Source: Sinobacterium norvegicum
GTDB taxonomy: Bacteria > Pseudomonadota > Gammaproteobacteria > Pseudomonadales > Sinobacteriaceae
DNA: 64,000 bases
Assembly (NCBI RefSeq): GCF_923077115.1
Contig: NZ_CAKLPX010000003.1
Coordinates: 310,001-374,000, forward strand
Reading direction: 5' to 3'
In this document: positions 27,112 through 35,216 of the stretch, piece after piece
Layout: every line of letters begins with the position of its first letter
Numbering within the stretch: the stretch's first letter is position 1
Made by a program: the position numbers and the translations under genes
Notes under the pieces: model-generated
Databases searched by the model: none
What the model was told of the DNA's origin: nothing
Seen by the model: the letters and a program-made list of their open reading frames with translations, nothing else

Positions 27112-27579
27112 TTATTTGCTGAGGGCCGTTTTGAGTTGCTGTCGAATAGTGCTGAGCTGCTCCAATAATAATTGCCGTTCTTTGTTCGAAAACCCCGCCA
27201 GTGCTGTCTGGGCAGAAAATTCGGCCACCTTCGACAGGGTGTCGCTGTGCTGCCATATTTTATCGGTCAGGTAGACTCGCTTGGAGCGCTTGTCTTTGCT
27301 GTCAGCTCGGCGGGTAATCCAGCCATTGTTTTCCATATTGGTCATCAGGCTGGCCAGAGCTGATTTTTCGATACTCAGTTGTTCGAGCACTTCTGTTTGT
27401 GTCAAACCGTCACGGGGGGCTAACAGCGCTAACACCTGCGCTTGAGCGCGGCTTAAGGTGATTTCACCGTGGAGCCGCAGCTGCTGATTAAACAATTTCT
27501 CCTGCAGAATAGAGATATCGCTGATCAGCAGGTTGAGGTTGTTCTCGACCGCCGAGGCGGCTTTGCTGTGGTCTTTCAT
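27112..27579 (-). CDS. MarR family transcriptional regulator
   Basis: 155 residues. The winged helix covers about 40-110: LSRAQAQVLALLAPRDGLTQ, LSIEKSALASLMTNMENNGW, then the wing RRADSKDKRSKRVYLT. MarR proteins are dimeric and often respond to phenolic ligands. Its ATG overlaps the stop of yejK (TGATG), so the pair is translationally coupled. It converges on the dioxygenase, but whether it regulates it is unknown. Confidence 0.92.
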   Translation of the reverse strand: MKDHSKAASAVENNLNLLISDISILQEKLFNQQLRLHGEITLSRAQAQVLALLAPRDGLTQTEVLEQLSIEKSALASLMTNMENNGWITRRADSKDKRSKRVYLTDKIWQHSDTLSKVAEFSAQTALAGFSNKERQLLLEQLSTIRQQLKTALSK

Positions 27580-28559
27580 CAGCCTGTTTGTCGTTTCATT
27601 TGAGCTTTGAGTGCATTGGGTAGGCCGTGAATGGTCAGCGTGTCGTTATCCTCATCCCAAATGATGCGCTCACCAAGGGTATTGGAATTGAACGACAGGG
27701 TGAACTCTTTATCGCGGCCGGCCATTTTAACCAGAGCCTTGAGTTGCTTGGCGTCGGCGATGACCTCAGGCTTGGGCTTCTCCTCGACTTTCTCGGCGAC
27801 AAACTGCTGAAACTGCTGTGGCTCATCCTGGTTGATCTGACGAGACAGCTCATCGAGCGCGATGGGCTCGCCGGCCTTGTGTTGGCTCTCGCAGTATTCG
27901 AAGGCTTGGCTGCGGACGTCGTGGGCTTTTTCTTCCGGCAGTTGGTGGGCGTAGTTTTGAATGCTATTAATCAATGCCTTGGTGTCAGCATTGGCATTGA
28001 CGGTACTGGTAAAGCCGATAATGTCTTGCAGGGCCTTAACCAGCTCTTTTTCGAGGCGATAGCTATACATGGTGAGGAATTTATCCTCGTTGGCCTGCCA
28101 CTGACTGATATTCAAGCGCAGTGCAAAACCGATTTCGCTGAGATTGAGAAATTGGGTGTCATTAATCTCCAGTTGCTCGGAGATTTGCAGGGCCTCTGTC
28201 AGTTGAATGCAAAACAGGTAGAGAAACTCTTCCTCGGCAACTTTCTCGCGGCCAAAGACAAAATAGGCGGAGAGTGATTGCTGGGCCTCTTTCAGGCCGT
28301 TAAATACTTGCTCGGCGAGCCGTCCTGAGAGAGTTGCTAGGTCACTGTCAGCGCATAGATCGCTGACACTGGCGGCAAATTGCGCCTCCCCCTCGGTGTC
28401 GAAGCAGCCGTACTTCTTACCAACGCGGGTGATAAAGTTATGTTTTAACTGGCTGAAGAGTGTCTCGGTCTGGTCGTTAACAGGCAGACATTGGTCGTGG
28501 TTGTCGTGGCTGTCAGCCTCGCTGGAGATGTGTTGAATAATACAGGCGTTAAGAGTCAT
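27579..28559 (-). CDS. yejK: Nucleoid-associated protein YejK/NdpA
   Basis: 326 residues, the normal size for the family, without signal peptide. Characteristic segments include LSAYFVFGREKVAEEEFLYL in the first third and the C-terminal KFTL-like FTLSFNSNTLGERIIWDED. YejK is found on the nucleoid and has been linked to topoisomerases. The start is an ATG at 28559, and 140 bp separate it from the divergent zinc-ribbon gene. It is co-transcribed with the marR gene. Confidence 0.88.
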   Translation of the reverse strand: MTLNACIIQHISSEADSHDNHDQCLPVNDQTETLFSQLKHNFITRVGKKYGCFDTEGEAQFAASVSDLCADSDLATLSGRLAEQVFNGLKEAQQSLSAYFVFGREKVAEEEFLYLFCIQLTEALQISEQLEINDTQFLNLSEIGFALRLNISQWQANEDKFLTMYSYRLEKELVKALQDIIGFTSTVNANADTKALINSIQNYAHQLPEEKAHDVRSQAFEYCESQHKAGEPIALDELSRQINQDEPQQFQQFVAEKVEEKPKPEVIADAKQLKALVKMAGRDKEFTLSFNSNTLGERIIWDEDNDTLTIHGLPNALKAQMKRQTG

Positions 28560-28699
28560 AACCGAAAAATATCCTGGGTCAAAAATGAAAACAGAACCTA
28601 GGATTGTCGCATATTTATTCCCAGGGCGTTAGTGGCTATAATCGCAGATTTGACGTTGCCGGCTGGCAACAGGTATGGAGCATTAAGAGGGAGAAAATT

Positions 28700-29020
28700 A
28701 TGCAGTGCCCCCAATGTGATGACGGTGACATTCGCTTACTTCGCTACCAAAATGGCTTGGATATTTGGGGTTGTCGCCAGTGTGATTATCAATCGGCGCT
28801 GTTGGACTGCCCCAGCTGTGAGCGCCGACTAGTGCGTCGAATAGGTGTTAACAGTTTGGTGGCTGAGGTTTGGGCTTGTTACCACTGTTGTGAGCCTAAG
28901 CTGAAGTGTCAGGGTTGTGGTCGCGGCTGGTTGGTGGCTGATGCTGGTGGGTGTGGCTGTGATCAATGCGGCCAGCGCTGGCCGAACATCGACAAGGCCG
29001 GTGGTGTGGCGTCGGTGTAA
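28700..29020 (+). CDS. Small multi-zinc-ribbon protein
   Basis: 106 residues from ATG 28700, with GAGGGAG upstream. Fourteen cysteines are arranged as CPQC, CRQC, CPSC, CYHCC, CQGC and CGCDQC, enough for three zinc ribbons in series. No other domain is present. Possible roles are RNA or protein binding. I do not recognise a named family. A terminator follows. Confidence 0.75.
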   Translation: MQCPQCDDGDIRLLRYQNGLDIWGCRQCDYQSALLDCPSCERRLVRRIGVNSLVAEVWACYHCCEPKLKCQGCGRGWLVADAGGCGCDQCGQRWPNIDKAGGVASV

Positions 29021-29034
29021 CGTGAAGCATAAAA

Positions 29035-29065
29035 AAGGCGGGCAATAGCCCGCCTTGTCTTTTTT
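29035..29065. terminator. Bidirectional terminator
   Basis: AAGGCGGGC and GCCCGCCTT pair around AATA, with a T-rich tail on the + strand and an A-run (T on the minus strand) before it. Confidence 0.88.
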
Positions 29066-29075
29066 GTCGGATGGA

Positions 29076-30230
29076 TTAGCCGAGGGAGGCGACACTCTTG
29101 CTCAACAGGCGCACAAGACGGGTCTGTTTGCTCACGCCGGTCTTGGCGTAGAGTGATTTGAGATGTGTTTTGACGGTATTTTTACTGACGCCCTGGTGGT
29201 CGGCAGCCTCTTCAACGCTCATGCCTTCCAAAATTAGCAGTGCCAGATTGGCCTCGGCGTTAGTCAGGCCATAGAGCTGACGTAAAATATCGGCGCCGGT
29301 TGCGGTTTGCTGCTCAGGGTCGCTGATAAATATGGCGATAGAGGGGCAGCCCTGAATAAAGTTATTATCGGTGCCACTGACAGAGGCGTTGACGGATTTG
29401 ATCAAAATACCGAGATCAGAGCGGCCTGAGGGGCGCTGAACACGCAGCGCTTCAACTAGCTGGTTATCTTTGAAGGCTAGCAACGCACGGCAGCGCTCGA
29501 TGGCTTGATGAAGAATTGCATCGTTGTCGCGATTAGAGAACATCAGTTTGTTTTCTTCGGCACTGATGCCGTCGCGGTCGTTGAGGATGTTGCTGGCAAT
29601 GCGGTTGCTTTTAATCAGCTTGCCATCTTCATCGAGAATAATAGTACCGAGGCCGAGCTGATCCATTGACGCCTCATAGAGTGCGCGCTCAGACTCAACT
29701 TTGACATATTCCTTGTGGAACATCAGTGCGCGCTGAAGATGAGGCAGTAACAGTTCGCATAATTTCTTTTCCTGCTCGGTAAAGTTCAGCGTTCCGTCGG
29801 ATTTGGCGGCGCATAGTCTGGCTTGTAGTTTTCTACCGCTGCCGTCGTTTTCAAAGGTGTCCGCGCACAGCAGGTGAGCAATCTGTGAGGGGGCCAGACA
29901 CTTTTGAAAGAACTCGCTGTTAATCATTGTTTCTTTGTTGGCCAGCTCATCGAGGGTGTAAACAGGGCTGTTGGGTGTTTTGCTAACGTGGGGTTCTACA
30001 GCATAAAGGCGGTTGCGATAATCGGCGGCAGCAACCTCATCACCGCCGGTGGTGTAGAGCAGACCGCGGTCGCTTTGAGTGGGGAAGCGGCGGACTAATG
30101 CGACCACTTTGGCATCGAGTAATAGTTTGAATTGGTTTAAAAAACTCTGCCATGGCGTGCGCTCAAGAGGACCGCGGTAGATGGCGTCGATTAATTCACT
30201 GTAATCCGATGTTACTAATTCGTTTGACAT
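29076..30230 (-). CDS. LuxR-type transcriptional regulator, paralogue 3
   Basis: 384 residues from the ATG at 30230, preceded by AGGAAG; the frame opens earlier but the longer version is out of line with the paralogues. N-terminal IYRGPLERTPWQSFL and central GLGTIILDEDGKLIKSN match the other two regulators. The C-terminal helix-turn-helix is LYGLTNAEANLALLILEGMS, then QGVSKNTVKTHLKSLYAKTG. It stands upstream of the thioesterase/SDR pair and the F420 operon but is transcribed leftward, away from them, and ends at a terminator facing the zinc-ribbon gene. Confidence 0.87.
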   Translation of the reverse strand: MSNELVTSDYSELIDAIYRGPLERTPWQSFLNQFKLLLDAKVVALVRRFPTQSDRGLLYTTGGDEVAAADYRNRLYAVEPHVSKTPNSPVYTLDELANKETMINSEFFQKCLAPSQIAHLLCADTFENDGSGRKLQARLCAAKSDGTLNFTEQEKKLCELLLPHLQRALMFHKEYVKVESERALYEASMDQLGLGTIILDEDGKLIKSNRIASNILNDRDGISAEENKLMFSNRDNDAILHQAIERCRALLAFKDNQLVEALRVQRPSGRSDLGILIKSVNASVSGTDNNFIQGCPSIAIFISDPEQQTATGADILRQLYGLTNAEANLALLILEGMSVEEAADHQGVSKNTVKTHLKSLYAKTGVSKQTRLVRLLSKSVASLG

Positions 30231-30370
30231 TGATGCAGCTTCCTCAAAATTCTGCCATCGAGTATACACCAGCAAATCATTAAACCGATTGCTATTTCGC
30301 CTTTGGAGATTAAAAAAACTGCAAGCTCTGTCAATGACTTGTTAGCTGGTGGTGGCAAAAATCGGCTGCG

Positions 30371-30793
30371 CTATTGGAAAAACGCTTCAAACCCATCGGG
30401 TGCAGGGGTTAAGGCGTTGTTGTCATAGTCAAAGGTGAGCATGGCTGTTTTGGCCAGAGCGACTAACCGGCCGCTGCTTTTCTCGCTGATGCGATAGACA
30501 AAATCACAGCCGTACTTCTGAAATTCGTTGGCTTGGATCTCGATCTCTAATTGTTCACCATAGCGTGCTTCGCTCTTGTAGGCGACGGCGAGATCGGCAT
30601 TGATTAGCTGGCTGCCGAGGATGCGCATATTATCGACGCCCTTGTCGGCGAGGTAGCGACATCGGGCTTCGTTTAATAGGCTGATCAGTGCATCGTTGCC
30701 TAGGTGGTCGCCACGATTTATGTGGCTGATATGGATGTCTAAGGTGGTGCTGAAATCGAAATAATCGGGTAGCTGTATGTCAATTCTGGCCAT
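30371..30793 (-). CDS. Acyl-CoA thioesterase, 4HBT hot-dog fold
   Basis: 140 residues. The hot-dog pattern is clear: SHINRGDHLGNDALISLLNEAR in the first helix, with a His-Gly-Asp region near the active site, and SEARYGEQLEIEI and YRISEKSSGRLVALAKTAML later. The family hydrolyses acyl-CoA thioesters; chain specificity is not visible. It lies 70 bp after the SDR gene in the same direction, so they form an operon that is divergent from the F420 genes. Confidence 0.83.
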   Translation of the reverse strand: MARIDIQLPDYFDFSTTLDIHISHINRGDHLGNDALISLLNEARCRYLADKGVDNMRILGSQLINADLAVAYKSEARYGEQLEIEIQANEFQKYGCDFVYRISEKSSGRLVALAKTAMLTFDYDNNALTPAPDGFEAFFQ

Positions 30794-30862
30794 AATTCTG
30801 TTCTATCGCGGGGTGGGGGGAGAAAATGCAGCCTAGGTCAGACTGCATATTTTGGCGGCTGT

Positions 30863-31639
30863 TTAGTTGCCGCTGTTGCCGGCATCCAGGAAGGCTGGCT
30901 TTTCGCCGCCACCATGGACAGTGACGCTGGAACCCGTGACGTAACTGGACAGGTCGCTGGCAAAATATAGGCAGGTATCGCCGATATCTTCTGGGTTGGC
31001 CATGCGGCCAAGAGGGACGGTGGCAGAGACGGCGGCGATGCCGGCGTCATCACCGTAGTGCATGTGGGCTAGCTCGGTCTTAATCAGGCCGGCCACGATG
31101 GCGTTTAAGCGAACCTTTGGTGCCCACTCTACCGCCAGTGAGGTGGTGAGATTGAGTAGTCCGGCTTTAGCGGCGCCATAGGCTGCAGTACCTGGTGACG
31201 GACGAACGGCGCTGACACTGCAGATGTTCACGATCGAGCCGCCCTCGGGCTGTTGCTGCATAACGGCGTTGGCTATTTGACAGAAGTTCAGTGGCGCTAA
31301 CAAGTTGAGACGAACAATAGACTCAGAAAAACGCGGTGAAACGGTCGCTGCATCGGCGTTTGGTGCGCCGCCGGCGTTATTGATTAGCACATCAAGGCGG
31401 CCAAATTTGGCGACGGTGAAGTCGACGAAAGCTTGGATTTGCTCGACATCACGGACATCGACTGGTTGAAAAACAGCGGTTTTACCGTTGGCACTGGGCA
31501 GAGAGTCGGGTTCGCTGCGGCCACAAATGACAACCTCGGCACCGGCTTCAAGAAAACGGGTGGTTATGCCTCGACCAACACCTTTGGTGCCACCGGTGAC
31601 GATAACAACTTTGCCAGCCATATTTAATGGATTATTCAT
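30863..31639 (-). CDS. Short-chain dehydrogenase/reductase
   Basis: 258 residues from ATG 31639, which has AGG at usual spacing; an ATG two codons earlier (31645) lies too close to that site. The cofactor motif is TGGTKGVG, then GR at 40-41 suggesting NADP(H). NNAG is at 87-90, catalytic S141/S143, Y154 and K158 in YGAAK. The C-terminal SSYVTGSSVTVHGGG is typical of classical FabG-like SDRs. It forms an operon with the thioesterase and is divergent from npdG across 290 bp that hold a strong inverted repeat. Confidence 0.88.
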   Translation of the reverse strand: MNNPLNMAGKVVIVTGGTKGVGRGITTRFLEAGAEVVICGRSEPDSLPSANGKTAVFQPVDVRDVEQIQAFVDFTVAKFGRLDVLINNAGGAPNADAATVSPRFSESIVRLNLLAPLNFCQIANAVMQQQPEGGSIVNICSVSAVRPSPGTAAYGAAKAGLLNLTTSLAVEWAPKVRLNAIVAGLIKTELAHMHYGDDAGIAAVSATVPLGRMANPEDIGDTCLYFASDLSSYVTGSSVTVHGGGEKPAFLDAGNSGN

Positions 31640-31822
31640 CAACATACCTAATAATGGTTTTGTTTCTTGTTAAAGCGCTGTTTGAATGGCCTTGAGGGCT
31701 ATTTTTACAGGCATTAGTGATGACGGCTATGATACCAAATGTTGATCAAAGGCGCATTGGTAGGCGTTCACCCGCGGGGGTGACTTGAGATGGTCTGAGC
31801 ATCTGCTAACATAGGGGCTTGT

Positions 31823-31848
31823 CGGTATACATTACACTGTGTATGCCG
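31823..31848. promoter_or_regulatory. Candidate operator between the SDR/thioesterase operon and the F420 operon
   Basis: CGGTATACA and TGTATGCCG are inverted copies with one mismatch, separated by 8 bases. The element is 82 bp upstream of npdG and 184 bp upstream of the divergent SDR. It could coordinate both operons. No cognate regulator can be named from sequence alone; a TetR- or LuxR-type protein is possible. Confidence 0.5.
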
Positions 31849-31929
31849 ATCTCGACAGCAGTGCCTGCTAGCTTAATCAAATTTAAGTGATGACAACATT
31901 GCAAGATGATAATGATAGAGAGAACTTTG

Positions 31930-32607
31930 ATGACGGATGTAATAAAAACAATTGCTATTTTAGGTGGTACTGGGGATCTAGGCACGGGCTTGGCTCGCCG
32001 CTGGGTCCAGGCTGGATATAATGTCGTTATTGGCTCTCGCACCCAAGAAAAGGCCGAACAGGCTGCCACTGAGCTACAAGCATTGATGCAGGAGCGCGGC
32101 GTAACTGAAGCCTCGGTGCAGCCAATGGATAATCTCGCGGCTGCCGAAGCCGGTGATATTGTCGTGCTTACTGTCCCCTTCTCGCATCAGATCAGCACCT
32201 TGGAATCAGTTAAGTCGTCGTTGGAAAACAAAATTCTTATTGATGTCACCGTGCCATTAGTGCCACCTAAAGTTGGCCGAGTCCAGTTGCCAGAAGGTGG
32301 CAGTGCAGGTCAAATCGCTCAGAATTTCTTGGGTGAGCAAACCCAGGTGGTTTCTGCCTTTCAAAACGTTGCTGCCCATCATTTACAGGAAGGTCATGCT
32401 CTCGATTGTGATGTGTTAGTATGTGGTGATAAGAAAGTGGCTCGTGAAGCGGTGATCAACTTGGTTGAGGCGGCGGGTATGCGCGGTTTCCACGCAGGAC
32501 CGATTGCTAACGCCGCGGCAGTAGAAGCCATGACATCGGTTTTGATTACGATCAACCGCCAATACAAGTGCCACGCAGGCATCCGTATCAGCGGTATTGA
32601 GCAGTAA
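31930..32607 (+). CDS. npdG: NADPH-dependent F420 reductase
   Basis: 225 residues from ATG 31930, with AGAGAGAA upstream. The Rossmann motif is ILGGTGDLGTGLA, and the second-strand end SRTQEKA has the Ser-Arg-Thr typical of NADP 2'-phosphate binding. The family passes hydride between NADPH and oxidised F420. VLTVPFSHQ and FQNVAAHHLQ are characteristic family segments. It is the first gene of the F420 operon; 33 bp separate it from cofE. In actinobacteria F420 is usually reduced by Fgd, so here NADPH would be the source of reduced F420. Confidence 0.9.
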   Translation: MTDVIKTIAILGGTGDLGTGLARRWVQAGYNVVIGSRTQEKAEQAATELQALMQERGVTEASVQPMDNLAAAEAGDIVVLTVPFSHQISTLESVKSSLENKILIDVTVPLVPPKVGRVQLPEGGSAGQIAQNFLGEQTQVVSAFQNVAAHHLQEGHALDCDVLVCGDKKVAREAVINLVEAAGMRGFHAGPIANAAAVEAMTSVLITINRQYKCHAGIRISGIEQ

Positions 32608-32640
32608 TCCTTCGATAAGAATAATAGGTAAGGTTGTATC

Positions 32641-33411
32641 GTGTCTAAGCAGTTTTCAGCCCGTGTGCTGCCGGGGGTGCCTCATGTGCAGCCCGGTGAT
32701 GATTTATTCACCGTTTGTGTCGATGCCATTACTGCTGCCGGCGTTGTGCCAAGCAGTGGTGATGTGTTGGTGTTGGCTCAGAAAATTGTCTCTAAGTCTG
32801 AGGGGCGTTATGCCATTCTCGACGAGGTGATCCCCTCTGCTGAGGCCTTGGCCTGGGCTGAAAAAGTTGACAAAGATCCACGTTTGGTTGAATTGATTTT
32901 ATCGGAATCGGTCGAGGTGGTGCGGCACCGCCCCGGGGTGATGATTGTGCAACACCGGCTCGGTTATGTGCACGCCAATGCTGGTATTGATCGTTCGAAT
33001 ATTACTGCCGCCGAAGACGGCCGTGAACAGGTCTTGCTTCTACCGGTTAACTCGGACGCCTCGGCAGCGACACTGCGTCAGCGTTTACAGCAGCATTATG
33101 ACTGCGATATTAAAATTGTTATCGCTGACAGCGCAGGCCGTGCTTGGCGAAATGGTATTACCGGGATGACTATTGGCAGTGCGGGTTTTGCTCCCGTGCA
33201 GGATCAAATTGGCGCCGAGGACCTCTACGGTCGTCCGCTTGAAGTCACTACTATTGCGGTGGCTGATGAAATCAGCTGCGCCGCTTCTTTATTAATGGGC
33301 CAGGGAAACCAAAGCGCGCCATTGGTGCTGATCAGTGGTCTTGAATTGACGACGGCTGACTGTGGCAGTGAGACGTTGATCCGCGATAAACAAGCGGATT
33401 TATTCCGCTAA
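32641..33411 (+). CDS. cofE: Coenzyme F420:L-glutamate ligase (F420-0 gamma-glutamyl ligase)
   Basis: 256 residues from a GTG start, with AGGTAAGG upstream. It adds glutamates to F420-0 through GTP-dependent gamma-peptide bonds. Visible family features are DDLFTVCVDAITAAGVVP, LVLAQKIVSKSEGRY, VIADSAGRAWRNGITGMTIG and the C-terminal VADEISCAASLLMGQG. The length equals archaeal CofE. The C-terminal nitroreductase-like domain of mycobacterial FbiB, which reduces dehydro-F420-0, is absent. It lies second in the operon. Confidence 0.95.
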   Translation: MSKQFSARVLPGVPHVQPGDDLFTVCVDAITAAGVVPSSGDVLVLAQKIVSKSEGRYAILDEVIPSAEALAWAEKVDKDPRLVELILSESVEVVRHRPGVMIVQHRLGYVHANAGIDRSNITAAEDGREQVLLLPVNSDASAATLRQRLQQHYDCDIKIVIADSAGRAWRNGITGMTIGSAGFAPVQDQIGAEDLYGRPLEVTTIAVADEISCAASLLMGQGNQSAPLVLISGLELTTADCGSETLIRDKQADLFR

Positions 33412-33480
33412 TCAGTGGGTACTTTGTTGTATCGAGGTTATCTTGCGTTGTGATAGTTGCGAAAAGTATCAGGAGATCCC

Positions 33481-34494
33481 ATGAATATTGCTCATGACAA
33501 ACAAGTGCTGGCTGTTTCTGGCGGTGTTGGCGGTGCAAAGCTGGCCCTTGGCTTGGCGCAGGTATTATCGGCCGAGCAATTAACCATTGTCTCCAATACT
33601 GCAGATGATTTTGAGCACCTTGGTTTTTCCATCTCTCCCGATCTAGACACTGTGATGTACACGCTCGCTGGTTTGAATAATAAGGAACTGGGTTGGGGCT
33701 TGGCAGGAGAAACGTGGTCTTGTATGGAGTCACTGGCCCATTTCAGCGACCAAACGTGGTTCCGTCTTGGCGATAAAGATCTGGCGACACATATATATCG
33801 CAGTGCTGAATTACAAAAGGGTGTGAGTCTTAGCCGCGTGACTGAACAACTGTGTCAATCACTGGCTATTTCACACCGATTATTACCGATGACTGATGAT
33901 CGGGTACGTACTATGGTGCAAACGGATCAAGGAGCGTTGGCTTTCCAGCATTACTTTGTCCGCGAGCAATGTCGTCCAGTGGTCAGCGGTTTTTACTTTG
34001 ATGGTATTGAGCAAGCAGCACCGCAGAGCGATGTCGTTGCGTTGTTAGAATCGAGTTCGCTGGCCAGTATTATAATTTGTCCGTCCAACCCCTTTGTCAG
34101 CGTCGATCCGCTGCTAAAGTTGGCTGGTGTTGCGGCTAAGATGGCCGCCAATAAGGCGCCTGTCATCGCCATCTCTCCAATTGTTGGTGGCAGTGCGATA
34201 AAAGGGCCTGCTGCGAAGATGTTTGCAGAACTTGGTCTTGCGTGCACCTGCGAAGGGGTGGCAGATTTTTATGGCGAGTTATTAGATGGTATGGTGATTG
34301 ACACCGTCGATGCAGCCTTTCAACCTGCGATAGAGGCAAAGGGAATCCCCTGCCTGGTGACTAACACTGTGATGAAGTCATTACAGGACCGTGCTGAATT
34401 AGCGGAGCAGACACTGGCGTTCGCTGAAAAATTATCACAAGGTGCAACATCATCCCGTGCAAAAATTGCAGTGGATGAAGAGGTAGGGTCATGA
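33481..34494 (+). CDS. cofD: 2-phospho-L-lactate transferase family (CofD/FbiA)
   Basis: 337 residues from ATG 33481, with AGGAGA upstream. It joins the deazaflavin Fo to a phospho-acid carried on GDP or GMP to make F420-0 or its dehydro/3-phosphoglycerate variant. Motifs: SGGVGGAKLALGLAQ (nucleotide loop), IVSNTADDFEHLG, PDLDTVMYTLAG, LLPMTDDRVRTMV and the SPIVGGSAIKGPAAKM loop. The stop overlaps the start of cofC in ATGA, indicating translational coupling with the enzyme that makes its activated substrate. Confidence 0.96.
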   Translation: MNIAHDKQVLAVSGGVGGAKLALGLAQVLSAEQLTIVSNTADDFEHLGFSISPDLDTVMYTLAGLNNKELGWGLAGETWSCMESLAHFSDQTWFRLGDKDLATHIYRSAELQKGVSLSRVTEQLCQSLAISHRLLPMTDDRVRTMVQTDQGALAFQHYFVREQCRPVVSGFYFDGIEQAAPQSDVVALLESSSLASIIICPSNPFVSVDPLLKLAGVAAKMAANKAPVIAISPIVGGSAIKGPAAKMFAELGLACTCEGVADFYGELLDGMVIDTVDAAFQPAIEAKGIPCLVTNTVMKSLQDRAELAEQTLAFAEKLSQGATSSRAKIAVDEEVGS

Positions 34495-35186
34495 GTTTAG
34501 CCGTTTTAATTCCGACAAAAGCCTTGAACGATGTCAAACAGCGCTTGGCACCGCTGTTAAATGCAGAGCAGCGCCGACGTTTATTTGAGGCCATGCTGCG
34601 TGATTTGCTGCAGCAGATAGGTCGGGTCGATAGCGTCAACTCGGTATTATTGATTGGTGGTGATGAGGAAATTGCCAGCATTGCCACTGACAACGGTGCT
34701 TACTGGTTGGCCGAGCGCGGTAATGATTTGAATGCTGCTGTCACCCAGGGGGTGGCGGCACTGAAGGCTTCTGGTCGAGGCCAGGTACTGATTTTACATG
34801 GTGATTTACCGCTGGCAGGCGCCGATGAGATCAGCCAGTTGATCAGCAGTCATTACCAACAGAACAAACAGATCAGCCTAGTGGCTGATAATGCTGGGCA
34901 GGGTACCAATGCACTGTTGGTCAACACCGATTGCGCGGTGGAATTTAGTTATGGCGAGGGCAGCTTGCAGCGCCATGAGGAACAATTTAAAGATCAGGGT
35001 ATTGACTACCAAACCCTGGGCTTACCGGGTCTTGGCTTTGATATTGATACGCCGAATGACGTCAATCAGCTGGCGCTGATTTTAACGGATTCACCCAGAC
35101 AGGCGCCGTTAACGTGGATGGTTATTCGCCACTATATTGCCCCGTTACTGATTGATAGCAGCTGTGAACAACGAGAAAGCGCTTAA
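34491..35186 (+). CDS. cofC: Phospholactate/phosphoenolpyruvate guanylyltransferase (CofC/FbiD)
   Basis: 231 residues. It activates a phospho-acid with GTP. The nucleotidyltransferase fold shows LIPTKALNDVKQRLAPLL at the N-terminus, ILHGDLPLAGADEI, DNAGQGTNALLVN and LPGLGFDIDTPNDVNQLAL. Known homologues use 2-phospholactate, phosphoenolpyruvate or 3-phosphoglycerate; the choice cannot be read here. It overlaps cofD by four bases and is followed 30 bp later by fbiC. Confidence 0.95.
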   Translation: MSLAVLIPTKALNDVKQRLAPLLNAEQRRRLFEAMLRDLLQQIGRVDSVNSVLLIGGDEEIASIATDNGAYWLAERGNDLNAAVTQGVAALKASGRGQVLILHGDLPLAGADEISQLISSHYQQNKQISLVADNAGQGTNALLVNTDCAVEFSYGEGSLQRHEEQFKDQGIDYQTLGLPGLGFDIDTPNDVNQLALILTDSPRQAPLTWMVIRHYIAPLLIDSSCEQRESA

Positions 35187-35216
35187 AAAAGGTGCTGAAA
35201 TAGGATTACCTGATTA

